Part shown: one piece after another, positions 28,125 through 37,526 of the stretch
How positions within the stretch are numbered: position 1 is the stretch's first letter
How the letters are laid out: every line of letters starts with the position of its first letter
From: Agromyces rhizosphaerae
GTDB lineage: Bacteria; Actinomycetota; Actinomycetes; Actinomycetales; Microbacteriaceae
Length of the DNA: 64,000 nt
NCBI RefSeq assembly: GCF_027925245.1
Contig: NZ_BSDP01000001.1
Coordinates: 2,480,001 to 2,544,000, forward strand
Reading direction: 5' to 3'
Made by a program: the position numbers and the translations under genes
The notes under the pieces: model-generated
The model's database searches: none
What the model saw: the letters and a program-made list of their open reading frames with translations, nothing else
Told to the model about the DNA's origin: nothing

Positions 28125-29194
28125 ACCTCCGCGGCCTCGCGCGCACGGTCGACGTGCGGCGCATGGTCGACGCGGCCCCGGCCGTGCTCCAGATCACGGT
28201 CACGGCGGTCGCCGCCTACGCCTTCGCGTCGATCGTGCTGGGCCACGAGCGGCCCCTGATCGCCGCGATCGTGGTGATCTCCTCGCTCGGCTTCGTGCGC
28301 GACGCCAGGCCCGTCCGGGTGCTCGAGACCGTGATCGGCATGACGCTCGGCATCGCGCTCGCCGAGGTGCTGCTGATCGTCGCCGGCCAGGGCATCCCGC
28401 AGTACGCGCTCGCGCTCGCCGTCACGATGCTCGTCGCGCGCCTCGTCTCGCCGTCGGCGGCCTTCGCGGTCGCGGCCGCGCTGCAGTGCACGCTCGTCAT
28501 GCTGATGCCGCTGCCCGAGGGCGGGCCGTTCACGCGCACCCTCGACGGCCTGGTGGCGGGCGCGTTCGCGCTCCTTGCCACCGCGATCATCCCGCGAGAC
28601 CCGCGCCGGACCGCCGCACGGGAGGGCCGCAGGCTCGTGCACGAGCACGTCGCGGTGCTGCGGGCCTTCGCCGACGCCATGCGTTCGGGCGATGCGGATG
28701 CCGCGGATCGGGCGCTCTCACGCGCGAGGTCGACCCAGCCCGTGGTCGACGCGTGGACCGCGGCCGTGGACTCGGGCGTCGCGATCGCCCGCATCTCGCC
28801 GTTCGGCCGGCGGAGCCGCTACGACCTCGACCGCCAGCGCACCATGCTCACGGGCCTCGAGCTCGCCACGCGCAACCTGCGGGTCGCCTCGCGCCGCACC
28901 GCGTTCGCGCTGCGCGACGGCGCGCCGCGGCCCGAGCTCGCCGAACTGTTCACGCGCACGTCCGTCGCGGTCGGGCTGCTCGCCGACGCGATGGGCGACG
29001 TCGAGCAGCTGCCCGTGGCCAGGCAGGCCGCGATCGAGATCGCCAAGCACCTCGATCCGGAGCGCATCGTGCCCGCGGCGGGCTCGGTCGCCGACCGCAA
29101 CGTCGTGCACGCGCTGCGCCCCTACCTCGTGGACGTGCTCACGGCGACCGGGCTCGACGTGGCCGACGCGCGGGACGCGCTCGCCCTGCTCTGA
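28121..29194 (+). CDS. FUSC-like membrane protein (aromatic acid exporter family)
   Basis: 357 residues, GTG start overlapping the ygfZ stop. The first ~155 residues contain five or six hydrophobic helices (AVLQITVTAVAAYAFASIVL near the start), the fusaric-acid-resistance-like membrane half. The rest is a soluble helical region with many Arg/Ala heptads. Related proteins are thought to export aromatic acids; substrate unknown. Confidence 0.75.
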   Translation: MNLRGLARTVDVRRMVDAAPAVLQITVTAVAAYAFASIVLGHERPLIAAIVVISSLGFVRDARPVRVLETVIGMTLGIALAEVLLIVAGQGIPQYALALAVTMLVARLVSPSAAFAVAAALQCTLVMLMPLPEGGPFTRTLDGLVAGAFALLATAIIPRDPRRTAAREGRRLVHEHVAVLRAFADAMRSGDADAADRALSRARSTQPVVDAWTAAVDSGVAIARISPFGRRSRYDLDRQRTMLTGLELATRNLRVASRRTAFALRDGAPRPELAELFTRTSVAVGLLADAMGDVEQLPVARQAAIEIAKHLDPERIVPAAGSVADRNVVHALRPYLVDVLTATGLDVADARDALALL

Positions 29195-29234
29195 ACGCGG
29201 GTCCGGGGCATCCGCCCGCCCGTCCGTGCCGGGC

Positions 29235-30044
29235 TCAGCCCGGTGCGACCGCCGACCAGGCCACCGTGACCTCGCCGAGCCGCCAGCGTCGCACGCCGCC
29301 CTCGACCGGCCAGCCGTCGTCGCGCAGCGTGGTCACGGTGCGGATCCAGCGCTGGGACGGCCCGTACACCGACAGGGGAGCGTGCACCCGCCACGCGCGG
29401 TCGAGCGCGGCCAGGAACTCGTGCACGCGCTCGCCCGGCACGTTGCGGTGGATGAGCGCCTTCGGCAGCCGCTCGGCCACGACCGACGGCGCCTCGAGGC
29501 CGGCGAGCCGCAGCGCGACCGTGAACGTCCTCGGACCGCCTGGGTCGAGGCCGACCCAGGACGCGATGCGCCCGAGCTCGTCGCACGTGCCCTCGACGAG
29601 CAGCCCGCCCGGTGCGAGCCGCCCCGTGAGCATCGCCCAGGCGTCTGCCACCTCCGACTCGTCGTACTGCCGCAGCACGTTGCAGGCGCGGATCACGCAC
29701 GGCGCGCGGCCTCCGGGCACCGGCACCTCGAACCCGCCGAGGGCGAACGAGACGGATGCGGCGGGGTCGAACGCCGTGCCCCCGGCGCGCACCTCCTCGA
29801 GTTGCGCGCGGGCGCGCGCAACTCGCGCGGGGTCGATCTCGAGCCCGAGCACCTCGACGTCGTCGCGCACCGCCGCGAGCCCTCGATGCAGCTCGAGCGG
29901 CGTCACCGCGCTCGCGCCGTAGCCGAGGTCGACGACCAGCGGATCCGTGGCGCGCCGCAGCGCCGGCTGCGCCGCGATCCAGCGGTCGAATCGGCGCAGC
30001 CGGTTGGCGTTCGTCGTCCCTCGCGTGATCGAGCCCACCGGCAT
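29235..30044 (-). CDS. class I SAM-dependent methyltransferase-like protein
   Basis: 269 residues. LVVDLGYGASAVTPLELHRGL near residue 36 resembles the SAM-binding glycine loop, EVLGLEIDPARVARA supplies the acidic strand-2 end, and VIRACNVLRQYDESEV is a motif IV-like segment. Substrate unknown. Monocistronic, convergent with the FUSC gene and divergent from gpmA. Confidence 0.75.
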   Translation of the reverse strand: MPVGSITRGTTNANRLRRFDRWIAAQPALRRATDPLVVDLGYGASAVTPLELHRGLAAVRDDVEVLGLEIDPARVARARAQLEEVRAGGTAFDPAASVSFALGGFEVPVPGGRAPCVIRACNVLRQYDESEVADAWAMLTGRLAPGGLLVEGTCDELGRIASWVGLDPGGPRTFTVALRLAGLEAPSVVAERLPKALIHRNVPGERVHEFLAALDRAWRVHAPLSVYGPSQRWIRTVTTLRDDGWPVEGGVRRWRLGEVTVAWSAVAPG

Positions 30045-30098
30045 GCGCCCCAGTCTGCCAGCGCTCGCGCGACCTGCCCTCGGCGCTAGTCTGGGGGC

Positions 30099-30851
30099 AT
30101 GCCAGCTCCCTACACGCTCGTGCTGCTGCGGCACGGCAACAGCGAATGGAACCAGAAGAACCTCTTCACGGGGTGGGTCGACGTCGGGCTGACCGACATC
30201 GGCAAGGCCGAGTCCGAGCGCGCGGGCGAGCTGCTCGCCGAGCAGGGCGTGCTCCCCGACGTGGTGCACACCTCGGTGCTGAAGCGTGCGATCGTCACCG
30301 CGAACATCGCGCTCGAGCAGGCCGACCGCCTCTGGATCGACGTGAAGCGCTCGTGGCGGCTCAACGAGCGCCACTACGGCGCGCTGCAGGGCCTCGACAA
30401 GGCCGAGACGCTCGAGAAGTACGGCGAGGAGCAGTTCATGCAGTGGCGCCGCTCGTTCGACGTGCCGCCGCCCCCCATCGACGACGACGATGAGTGGTCG
30501 CAGGTGGGCGACGCGCGCTATGCAGGCCTCGCCGACGACGAGCTGCCCCGCACGGAGTGCCTGAAGGACGTCATCGCCCGCATGATGCCGTACTGGGAGG
30601 GTCCGCTCGCCGACGACCTCCGCGCAGGGAAGACGGTGCTGGTCGCCGCGCACGGCAACTCGCTCCGCGCGCTCGTGAAGCACCTCGACGGCATCTCCGA
30701 CGACGACATCGCCGGCCTCAACATCCCCACCGGCATCCCGCTGGTGTACACGCTGGGCGAGGACCTCATGCCCCTGAAGCCGGCCGAGTACCTCGACCCC
30801 GAGGCCGCCGCCGCAGGTGCCGCGGCGGTCGCGGCGCAGGGCAAGAAGTAG
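30099..30851 (+). CDS. gpmA: 2,3-bisphosphoglycerate-dependent phosphoglycerate mutase
   Basis: 250 residues. [20 protein letters not shown] near residue 5 is the RHG phosphohistidine motif; [14 protein letters not shown] and [19 protein letters not shown] supply the other catalytic residues. It interconverts 3- and 2-phosphoglycerate in glycolysis. It has its own upstream gap of 54 bases and is followed by a perfect hairpin shared with convergent phoU. Confidence 0.97.
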   Translation: MPAPYTLVLLRHGNSEWNQKNLFTGWVDVGLTDIGKAESERAGELLAEQGVLPDVVHTSVLKRAIVTANIALEQADRLWIDVKRSWRLNERHYGALQGLDKAETLEKYGEEQFMQWRRSFDVPPPPIDDDDEWSQVGDARYAGLADDELPRTECLKDVIARMMPYWEGPLADDLRAGKTVLVAAHGNSLRALVKHLDGISDDDIAGLNIPTGIPLVYTLGEDLMPLKPAEYLDPEAAAAGAAAVAAQGKK

Positions 30852-30870
30852 CCGCACGAGACGGGTACGA

Positions 30871-30908
30871 CGAAGGGCGACGGATGCGGCTGCATCCGTC
30901 GCCCTTCG
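30871..30908. terminator. bidirectional terminator between gpmA and phoU
   Basis: A perfect 17-bp stem with a 4-base loop (CGAAGGGCGACGGATGC and its complement). It lies between the convergent stops at 30851 and 30945 and can serve both. The inner part is a GGATGC/GCATCC pair, a motif that recurs in other hairpins here. Confidence 0.88.
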
Positions 30909-30944
30909 CACTTCCCCCTGCGGAAGTCCCTCCGGTGTGCCCGA

Positions 30945-31607
30945 CTACGCGTCGGACGTGCGATCGACGTCCCAGTCGCCCGTCGCCAGGTACTGCACCT
31001 TCTTGGCGATCGAGACGGCGTGGTCGCCGAACCTCTCGTGGTAGCGGCTCGCGAGCGTGGCGTCGACGGTGGAGGCCGTCTCGCCGCTCCAGGTCTCGCC
31101 CAGCACCTTCTCGAACACGCTGAGGTGGAGCGCGTCGAGCTCGTCGTCCTGGTCGCGGATGGCCTCGGCGATCTCGACGTCCTGCGTGCGGAGCATCTCG
31201 ACCAGCTTGCGCGCCAGCTCGACGTCGATGCGGCCCATCTCGGAGAAGGTCGGGCGCAGCGACTTCGGCACCACCTTGTCGGGGAACCGGTAGCGGGCGA
31301 GCTGGGCGATGTGCCGTGCGATGTCGCCCATGCGCTCGAGCGAGGCGCTCACCCGGAGCGCGCTCACCGTGATGCGCAGGTCGCGCGCGACGGGCTGCTG
31401 CCGGGCGAGGATCATGATCGCGAGCTCGTCGAGCTGGTTGGCCGCCTCGTCGATGATGGGGTCGCTCGCGATGACCTCCTCGGCGAGCGCGACGTTCGAC
31501 TCGTTGAACGCGGAGGTCGCCTTCTCGATCGATTCGGCCACGCGTTCCGCGATCTCGACCAGGCGATCCTGGACGTCACGCATCTCCTGCTGGAAGACTT
31601 CGCGCAT
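30945..31607 (-). CDS. phoU: phosphate signalling protein PhoU
   Basis: 220 residues, all-helical duplicated PhoU domain: REVFQQEMRDVQDRLVEIAE, then VIASDPIIDEAANQLDELAI and a second half with DVEIAEAIRDQDDELDALH; ERMGDIARHIAQLARYR and YHERFGDHAVSIAKKVQYL are the metal-binding motifs of each half. It tells the sensor kinase that phosphate is sufficient and restrains Pst. It is divergent from senX3-regX3, the arrangement known from mycobacteria and streptomycetes. Confidence 0.96.
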   Translation of the reverse strand: MREVFQQEMRDVQDRLVEIAERVAESIEKATSAFNESNVALAEEVIASDPIIDEAANQLDELAIMILARQQPVARDLRITVSALRVSASLERMGDIARHIAQLARYRFPDKVVPKSLRPTFSEMGRIDVELARKLVEMLRTQDVEIAEAIRDQDDELDALHLSVFEKVLGETWSGETASTVDATLASRYHERFGDHAVSIAKKVQYLATGDWDVDRTSDA

Positions 31608-31685
31608 GCTTCGACATCCCTCTTCTCGGGTTTCGTGATTCGGGCGGGGCATACCGCGCTCGCCCCCGACATGCTCGCCGCCGGA

Positions 31686-31718
31686 GGTGAACGGGAGGTG
31701 CCGGAACCCTGAACAGAC
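31686..31718 (-). promoter_or_regulatory. PHO-box-like repeats between phoU and senX3
   Basis: Three units at an 11-base period: GGTGAAC at 31686, GGTGCCG at 31697 and CCTGAAC at 31708 (plus-strand reading). The first is an exact complement of the GTTCACC heptamer found upstream of pstS; the others are degenerate. It points towards phoU and lies 79-111 bases from its start. Autoregulation by RegX3 is inference. Confidence 0.6.
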
Positions 31719-31785
31719 TCTAAAGTAGCGCCGTCGGGGCTCCCGCGTGCAAGCCGGCCGATTCGGGGTCAGTACGCTGAGGTCC

Positions 31786-32985
31786 ATGGAGTCCACCTGG
31801 CTGGTGCTCGCCGCCCTCGGCGTGGGCAGCGTGATCGGGGCGGCGTTCGTGGTCGTCTTCCTGATCGCCGAGCGGCGGGGATCGTCGGCAGCCAAGGTGG
31901 TCAACCCCACGATCCCGGAGGGCATCGACGAGATGCTCGACGCACTCGAGACCGCCGGCGTCGTCCTCGACCCGTCCAACAACGTGCTGAAGGCCTCGCC
32001 GGGTGCGCTCGCGATGGGCCTCGTGTGGGACCGAGCGCTCGTGCACACGGAACTGGTGTCGCTCGTCGACCAGGTGCGGCGCACCGGCGAGGCGACGACC
32101 CGCGAGGTGCGCCTCGTGCGCGGTCCGATCGGCGACACGACGCTCCTCCTGCGGGTGCGGGCCGCGCGGCTCGGCCCGCGCTACGTCATGCTGCTGGCCG
32201 AGGACCGCACCGAGGCGAACCGGCTCGACGACGTGCGGCGCGACTTCGTGGCGAACATCAGCCACGAGCTGAAGACCCCGATCGCGTCGGTCACCCTGCT
32301 CGCGGAGGCGCTCGACCACGCCGCCGACGATCCCGATCGCGTGCGTCGGTTCGCGCAGCGGCTCACCGAGGAGTCGGCCCGCCTCGGGCGCATCACCAAC
32401 GAGATCATCGAGCTCTCCCGCCTGCAGGCGCACGAGGCGATCGAGGGTGCCGAGCGCATCGAGATCGACGCGCTCGTGCGCCAGGCCGTCGACCAGAACC
32501 GCGTGATCGCGGCCTCGAAGCGCGTCGACATCGCGATCAAGGCGAAGTCGAAGGCCGCCGTCTACGGCGACGAGGCGCTGCTCCGCGTCGCGGTGCACAA
32601 CCTCATCGCGAACGCGCTCACCTACTCGCACGAGGGGTCGCGCGTCGGCATCGGCGTGTACCGCTCCGCCGACGGCGTCGTCGAGATCGCCGTCACCGAC
32701 CAGGGCATCGGCATCGCCGAGGCCGACCTCGACCGCGTGTTCGAGCGGTTCTACCGCGTCGACCAGGCGCGCGCACGGGACACCGGCGGCTCCGGGCTCG
32801 GGCTCGCCATCGTCAAGCACACCGTGCAGAACCACGGCGGCGACGTGCGCGTCTGGTCGCAGCCGGGCCGCGGCTCCACCTTCACCATCCGCCTGCCGGA
32901 GGCGGCGGCCGAACCGACTCCCGAACCCGAACCATCACCTGCCGCGGACAGCCGTCCGCGCACACCCGAGGAGACACGCAAGTGA
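31786..32985 (+). CDS. senX3: SenX3-like phosphate-sensing histidine kinase
   Basis: 399 residues from the ATG at 31786. One membrane helix (residues about 5-27), then a PAS-like linker (residues about 45-140), DHp domain with VANISHELKTPIASV (His160) and a HATPase domain with NLIANALTYS, DQGIGIAEADLDRVFERFYR and GGSGLGLAIVKH. Only one membrane segment is visible, against two in mycobacterial SenX3. With PstSCAB-PhoU it should sense phosphate flux and phosphorylate the coupled regulator. Confidence 0.92.
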   Translation: MESTWLVLAALGVGSVIGAAFVVVFLIAERRGSSAAKVVNPTIPEGIDEMLDALETAGVVLDPSNNVLKASPGALAMGLVWDRALVHTELVSLVDQVRRTGEATTREVRLVRGPIGDTTLLLRVRAARLGPRYVMLLAEDRTEANRLDDVRRDFVANISHELKTPIASVTLLAEALDHAADDPDRVRRFAQRLTEESARLGRITNEIIELSRLQAHEAIEGAERIEIDALVRQAVDQNRVIAASKRVDIAIKAKSKAAVYGDEALLRVAVHNLIANALTYSHEGSRVGIGVYRSADGVVEIAVTDQGIGIAEADLDRVFERFYRVDQARARDTGGSGLGLAIVKHTVQNHGGDVRVWSQPGRGSTFTIRLPEAAAEPTPEPEPSPAADSRPRTPEETRK

Positions 32986-33662
32986 CACGCATCCTGCTCG
33001 TCGAGGACGAGGTCGCCCTGAGCGAGCCGCTGAGCTACCTGCTCGAGCGCGAGGGCTACGAGGTGGAGGTCGCCGGCGACGGCGCCGACGCCGTCACGGC
33101 CTTCGACCGCGCCGGCGCCGACCTGGTGCTGCTCGACCTCATGCTGCCCGGGCTGCCCGGCACCGAGGTGTGCCGCGAGCTGCGCGCGCGCTCGGGCGTG
33201 CCGATCATCATGCTCACGGCGAAGGACTCGGAGGTGGACATCGTCGTCGGGCTCGAGCTCGGTGCCGACGACTACGTCACCAAGCCCTACTCGACGCGCG
33301 AGCTGCTCGCGCGCATCCGCGCCGTGCTCCGCCGCCGTGTCGACGACGAGGACCTCGACGACCGCGTGCTCGAGGCCGGGCGGGTTCGCATGGACGTCGA
33401 GCGCCACACGGTCGCGGTGGACGGCGACGAGATCTCCATGCCGCTCAAGGAATTCGAGCTGCTCGAGCTGCTCATGCGCAACGCCGGTCGCGTGCTCACG
33501 CGCGGTCAGCTGATCGACCGCGTGTGGGGGTCGGACTACTTCGGGGACACCAAGACCCTCGACGTGCACATCAAGCGCATCCGCTCGAAGATCGAGCACA
33601 CGCCGTCGGAGCCGGTGATGCTCGTGACCGTGCGGGGGCTCGGCTACCGGTTCGAGGCGTAG
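32982..33662 (+). CDS. regX3: RegX3/PhoP-like phosphate response regulator
   Basis: 226 residues. Receiver with VEDE, phosphorylated Asp52 (VLLDLML), and the KP switch near residue 101. The OmpR winged helix has MPLKEFELLELLMRNAGRVLTR and GDTKTLDVHIKRIRSKIE. The GTG start overlaps the senX3 stop (GTGA), so kinase and regulator are coupled. Expected targets in this window are the PHO boxes before pstS and phoU. Confidence 0.94.
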   Translation: MTRILLVEDEVALSEPLSYLLEREGYEVEVAGDGADAVTAFDRAGADLVLLDLMLPGLPGTEVCRELRARSGVPIIMLTAKDSEVDIVVGLELGADDYVTKPYSTRELLARIRAVLRRRVDDEDLDDRVLEAGRVRMDVERHTVAVDGDEISMPLKEFELLELLMRNAGRVLTRGQLIDRVWGSDYFGDTKTLDVHIKRIRSKIEHTPSEPVMLVTVRGLGYRFEA

Positions 33663-33677
33663 CCGGGCCGGCCGGAC

Positions 33678-33699
33678 GCGGGTGCCGCGCGGCGCCCGC
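33678..33699. terminator. probable hairpin between regX3 and the lipoprotein gene
   Basis: GCGGGTGCC and GGCGCCCGC pair over 9 bp (one G-U) with a 4-base GCGC loop. It lies in the 40-base gap between convergent stops at 33662 and 33703. Confidence 0.5.
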
Positions 33700-33702
33700 C
33701 GG

Positions 33703-34182
33703 TCACGGCACGTATTCGGCGTACTCCGGCAGCCCGCCGTCGAGCACGGGAGCCTGGACCTGCACGCCCGGCTCGCCGCCGTACTGCAGGTAGATCGGCA
33801 TGAGCGAGCCCGGGTCGGTGTCGATGCCCGAGAGCAGGTACGGCTCGATCTGCTCCTCGGTCTCGACGTCGCCGGTGCCGAAGACGACGGTGGAGCCGCC
33901 CTCGATCGGGACGATCTCGGTGGTGCCGCCGTCGGCGTACTGCACCGACAGCTCGACGTCGTCGCCGCCGCGGTTGACGACGGTCATGAGCAGGTTGCCC
34001 GACTCCCCGTCGTCCGAGACGACCAGGATGTTGCGGATGGCGAGGTCGCCCACGTCCGCGCTCACGCCGTCGCTGGCGTCGTAGCGCTCCGTGGTGGCCT
34101 GATAGGTGATCATCGAGCATCCCGTGCCCGCGAGTGCGATGCCGAGGGCAAGGGCGACGGATGCCGCGAGACGCGCCTTCAC
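33703..34182 (-). CDS. putative lipoprotein, unknown function
   Basis: 159 residues from the GTG at 34182, which follows GGAGG. A signal peptide with lipobox LAGTGC makes Cys about 22 the lipid anchor. The mature part is beta-rich and acidic (LAIRNILVVSDDGESGNLL, LLMTVVNRGGDDVELSV), suggesting an immunoglobulin-like fold on the outer face of the membrane. No named family recognised. Single gene next to regX3, but no clear PHO box precedes it. Confidence 0.8.
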   Translation of the reverse strand: MKARLAASVALALGIALAGTGCSMITYQATTERYDASDGVSADVGDLAIRNILVVSDDGESGNLLMTVVNRGGDDVELSVQYADGGTTEIVPIEGGSTVVFGTGDVETEEQIEPYLLSGIDTDPGSLMPIYLQYGGEPGVQVQAPVLDGGLPEYAEYVP

Positions 34183-34333
34183 TGAACCTCCAAGTCCGGG
34201 GTGCACGCGCATCACGCGCGCGCGGTTGAAATCGGTCAGAGTCTAGCCGATGGCACCCGCCGGGCCCGGTCGCGGGCCTCGCGCACACGCGCGCGGAGGT
34301 GGCGGGGCGAACCCTAGCACGGGGGTGCTGTGG

Positions 34334-34339
34334 TATCCT
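34334..34339 (+). promoter_or_regulatory. extended -10 promoter element of carD
   Basis: TATCCT preceded by TGG forms an extended -10 (TGN plus hexamer), 27 bases before the carD ATG. No good -35 is visible, as expected for extended -10 promoters. Confidence 0.45.
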
Positions 34340-34365
34340 GAACGTTGCCGAAAGGACATATATTC

Positions 34366-34848
34366 ATGCTTTTTGAGGTCGGCGAGACTGTCGTCTATCC
34401 CCACCACGGAGCCGCAACGATCACCGAGGTGAAGAAGAGGATCATCAAGGGTGAAGAGAAGCTCTACCTCAAGCTGAACGTCACGCAGGGCGACCTGGTC
34501 ATCGAGGTCCCCGCTGAGAACGTCGACCTGGTCGGCGTCCGCGACGTGATCGGCAAGGAAGGCCTCGACAAGGTCTTCGAGGTGCTTCGCGCCCCGTTCA
34601 CCGAGGAGCCCACCAACTGGTCGCGCCGGTACAAGGCGAACCTGGAGAAGCTCGCGTCGGGCGACGTGATCAAGGTCTCCGAGGTCGTGCGCGACCTCTG
34701 GCGTCGCGACCAGGACCGCGGCCTCTCGGCGGGCGAGAAGCGCATGCTCGCGAAGGCGCGCCAGATCCTCATCTCGGAGCTCGCGCTCGCGGAGAAGACC
34801 GACGAGGAGCAGGCGTCGACCGTCCTCGACGAGGTCCTCGCCTCCTGA
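34366..34848 (+). CDS. carD: CarD family RNA polymerase-binding transcription factor
   Basis: 160 residues from the ATG at 34366, with GAAAGGA nine bases upstream. N-terminal RNA-polymerase-interacting Tudor-like domain ([20 protein letters not shown], then [18 protein letters not shown]); C-terminal helical DNA-binding part with [17 protein letters not shown] and [19 protein letters not shown], including the conserved Trp that wedges into the -10 junction. CarD stabilises open complexes at many actinobacterial promoters, notably rRNA. It is upstream of ispDF, as in mycobacteria. Confidence 0.97.
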   Translation: MLFEVGETVVYPHHGAATITEVKKRIIKGEEKLYLKLNVTQGDLVIEVPAENVDLVGVRDVIGKEGLDKVFEVLRAPFTEEPTNWSRRYKANLEKLASGDVIKVSEVVRDLWRRDQDRGLSAGEKRMLAKARQILISELALAEKTDEEQASTVLDEVLAS

Positions 34849-34907
34849 GCACCCGGGCGTGAGCCCTGCGCGCCGATCTCCCGCACGGCGGGCGATACGC
34901 TCGTGAC

Positions 34908-36074
34908 GTGATCGAGCGCACCGCCACCGTCGGAGTCGTCGTCGTCGCCGCAGGCAGCGGCACGCGCCTCGGGGCCGACGCGCCCAAGGCGTTCGTGCCG
35001 CTCGGCACGGGCACGATCCTCGGGCGTTCGCTCCATGCCGTGCTCGGCATGAGGGAGCCGGCGCACGTCGTCGTCGTCGCACCCGCCTCGCACGTCGAGC
35101 GTGCGCGCGACATCTGCGCGGGCGTGCTCGGCGACGCGATCCCGGCGCACGTGGTCGCGGGCGGTGAGACCAGGCAGGCGTCGGTCACGGCCGGCCTCGC
35201 CGCGCTGCCGGCCGCCGTCGGCACCGTGCTGGTGCACGACGCCGCACGACCGTTCACGCCCAGCGCGGTCTTCGACGAGGTCGTCGCCGCGGTCCGCGCG
35301 CGCGACTGCGGGGTCATCCCGGTGCTCGACGTGATCGACACGATCAAGCGCGTCGACGGGCGGAGCGTGCTCGAGACCGTCGACCGGTCGGAACTGGCCG
35401 CCGTGCAGACGCCGCAGGGCTTCCCCCGCGCGGCGCTCGAGCGGGCGTACGCCGAGGCGCGCCGGGAGCACACCGACGACGCCGCCCTCGTGGCATCCGC
35501 CGGGCTCGAGGTCGAGGTCGTGCCGGGGGACGCGCGTTCGTTCAAGATCACCGTGCCTGCCGACCTGCGCCGGGCCGAGCAACTGGTCGCCCCGGGTGCG
35601 CCCGCCTGGCGGGTGGGGCAGGGCGTCGACGTGCACGCGTTCGGCGACGACGGCGACGAGCTGTGGCTGGCCGGACTGCACTGGCCGGGGGAGCGCGGCC
35701 TCTCGGGCCACAGCGACGGGGACGCCGCGGCGCACGCGATCTGCGATGCGCTGCTGTCCGCCGCCGGGCTCGGCGACATCGGCGGCATGTTCGGCACCGA
35801 CGACCCGCGGCTCGCGGGCGCGCACGGCGAGGTGTTCCTCGCCGAGACGGTGCGCCGCCTCGACGCCGCGGGCTGGCGCGTCGCCAACGTCGCCGTGCAG
35901 GTCGTCGGCAATCGCCCCAAGCTCGCCCCGCGCCGCGTCGAGGCCGAGCGCGTGCTCTCCGAGGCGGTCGGCGCGCCCGTGAGCGTCTCGGCGACCACGA
36001 CCGACCGGCTCGGCTTCACGGGTCGCGGCGAGGGCGTCGCGGCGATCGCGACCGCGCTGGTCGCGCCACGGTGA
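34908..36074 (+). CDS. ispDF: bifunctional IspD-IspF (MEP isoprenoid pathway)
   Basis: 388 residues, GTG start. Residues 1-~225 are Isp[23 protein letters not shown] (CTP-binding), VHDAARPFT and [13 protein letters not shown]. Residues ~228-388 are Isp[11 protein letters not shown] (metal His/Asp), [20 protein letters not shown] and [20 protein letters not shown]. IspD makes CDP-methylerythritol and IspF cyclises the later phosphorylated form to MEcPP. Mycobacteria keep the two as adjacent genes; here they are fused. A 59-base gap follows carD. Confidence 0.96.
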   Translation: MIERTATVGVVVVAAGSGTRLGADAPKAFVPLGTGTILGRSLHAVLGMREPAHVVVVAPASHVERARDICAGVLGDAIPAHVVAGGETRQASVTAGLAALPAAVGTVLVHDAARPFTPSAVFDEVVAAVRARDCGVIPVLDVIDTIKRVDGRSVLETVDRSELAAVQTPQGFPRAALERAYAEARREHTDDAALVASAGLEVEVVPGDARSFKITVPADLRRAEQLVAPGAPAWRVGQGVDVHAFGDDGDELWLAGLHWPGERGLSGHSDGDAAAHAICDALLSAAGLGDIGGMFGTDDPRLAGAHGEVFLAETVRRLDAAGWRVANVAVQVVGNRPKLAPRRVEAERVLSEAVGAPVSVSATTTDRLGFTGRGEGVAAIATALVAPR

Positions 36075-36104
36075 TGCGGGGCGCCCGCCGGTAGGCTTGC
36101 TGGC

Positions 36105-37526
36105 GTGACACTGCGCATCTACGACTCGAAGGCACAGTCGCTGCGCGACTTCACGCCGCTGCGCGAGGGGCACGTGGGCATGTACGTCTGCGGCCCGACC
36201 GTGCAGTCGAGCCCGCACATCGGCCACCTGCGCAGCGCGCTCGTCTACGACCAGCTGCGGCGCTGGCTCGTCTACCGCGGCTTCGACGTCACCTTCGTGC
36301 GCAACGTCACCGACATCGACGACAAGATCCTCGTGAACGCCTCCGACTCGGGCGAGCGCTGGTGGGCGCTCGCGTACCGGTACGAGCTCGAGTTCACCGC
36401 CGCGTACCAGCGGCTCGGCATCCTCGCGCCGACCTACGAGCCCCGGGCCACCGCGAGCGTGACCCAGATGCAGGACCTCATCGCCCGCCTCATCGAGCGC
36501 GGCCACGCCTACCCCGCGCCCGACGGCTCGGGCGACGTGTACTTCGACACGTCGTCGTGGCCGGAGTACGGCGCGCTCACCCGGCAGAGCCGCGACCACA
36601 TGGAGGCCGCCGCCGACGCCGATCCGCGGGGCAAGCGCGACGAGCGCGACTTCGCGCTCTGGAAGGGGCACAAGCCCGACGAGCCGGCGGATGCCGCGTG
36701 GGAGTCGCCCTGGGGCGCGGGCCGCCCCGGCTGGCACATCGAGTGCTCCGCGATGTCGCGCCGCTACCTCGGCGCGCACTTCGACATCCACGGCGGCGGG
36801 CTCGACCTGCGGTTCCCGCACCACGAGAACGAGCTCGCCCAGTCGACGGCGGCCGGCGACGCGTTCGCCGAGTACTGGGTGCACAACGGCCTCGTGAACG
36901 TCTCGGGGCAGAAGATGTCGAAGTCGCTCGGCAACTCGGTCTACGCGGCCGACCTCCTCGGCCGCGCCCGGCCGATCGTCGTGCGCTACCTGCTCGGCCA
37001 GGCGCACTACCGCTCCACCCTCGACTACACGCCCGCGTCGATCTCGGAGGCCGAGGCCGCGCTCGAGCGCATCACCGGCTTCCTCGAGCGCGCCGAGCGC
37101 CGGCTCGCCGGCACGCGGTTCGTCGGCACCGCCGCCGAGGTGGTGCCCGACGCGTTCGGCCGGGCCATGGACGACGACCTCGGCGTGCCCCAGGCCCTGG
37201 CCGTGCTGCACGACACCGTGCGCGCGGGCAACCAGGCGCTCGACTCGGTCGACCTGCCGGCGGCGGCCCGTGCGCACGCGGAGGTGCGCGCCATGGCCGA
37301 GGTGCTCGGCATCGACCCGCGCGACCCCGCGTATCGCCGGGGCCAGGACGAGTCGGCCGCGGTGGGGGCACTCGACGCCCTCGTGACCCGGCTCCTCGAC
37401 GACCGCCAGGCGGCGCGCGAGGCGAAGGACTACGGTGAGGCCGACCGCATCCGCGCCGAGCTCACCGGCGCGGGCATCACGCTCGAGGACACCGCCCACG
37501 GAACGCATTGGAGTCTCGGCACATGA
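36105..37526 (+). CDS. cysS: cysteinyl-tRNA synthetase
   Basis: 473 residues, GTG start. Class I synthetase: CGPTVQSSPHIGHLRSALVY carries the HIGH motif (residues 38-41) and a zinc Cys; WHIECSAMS and HHENELAQS give further zinc ligands, and KMSKSLGNS (near residue 269) is the second signature. A full anticodon-stem helical region follows, so this is CysS rather than the shorter mycothiol ligase MshC. It is 30 bases after ispDF and overlaps rlmB by 4 bases. Confidence 0.96.
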   Translation: MTLRIYDSKAQSLRDFTPLREGHVGMYVCGPTVQSSPHIGHLRSALVYDQLRRWLVYRGFDVTFVRNVTDIDDKILVNASDSGERWWALAYRYELEFTAAYQRLGILAPTYEPRATASVTQMQDLIARLIERGHAYPAPDGSGDVYFDTSSWPEYGALTRQSRDHMEAAADADPRGKRDERDFALWKGHKPDEPADAAWESPWGAGRPGWHIECSAMSRRYLGAHFDIHGGGLDLRFPHHENELAQSTAAGDAFAEYWVHNGLVNVSGQKMSKSLGNSVYAADLLGRARPIVVRYLLGQAHYRSTLDYTPASISEAEAALERITGFLERAERRLAGTRFVGTAAEVVPDAFGRAMDDDLGVPQALAVLHDTVRAGNQALDSVDLPAAARAHAEVRAMAEVLGIDPRDPAYRRGQDESAAVGALDALVTRLLDDRQAAREAKDYGEADRIRAELTGAGITLEDTAHGTHWSLGT

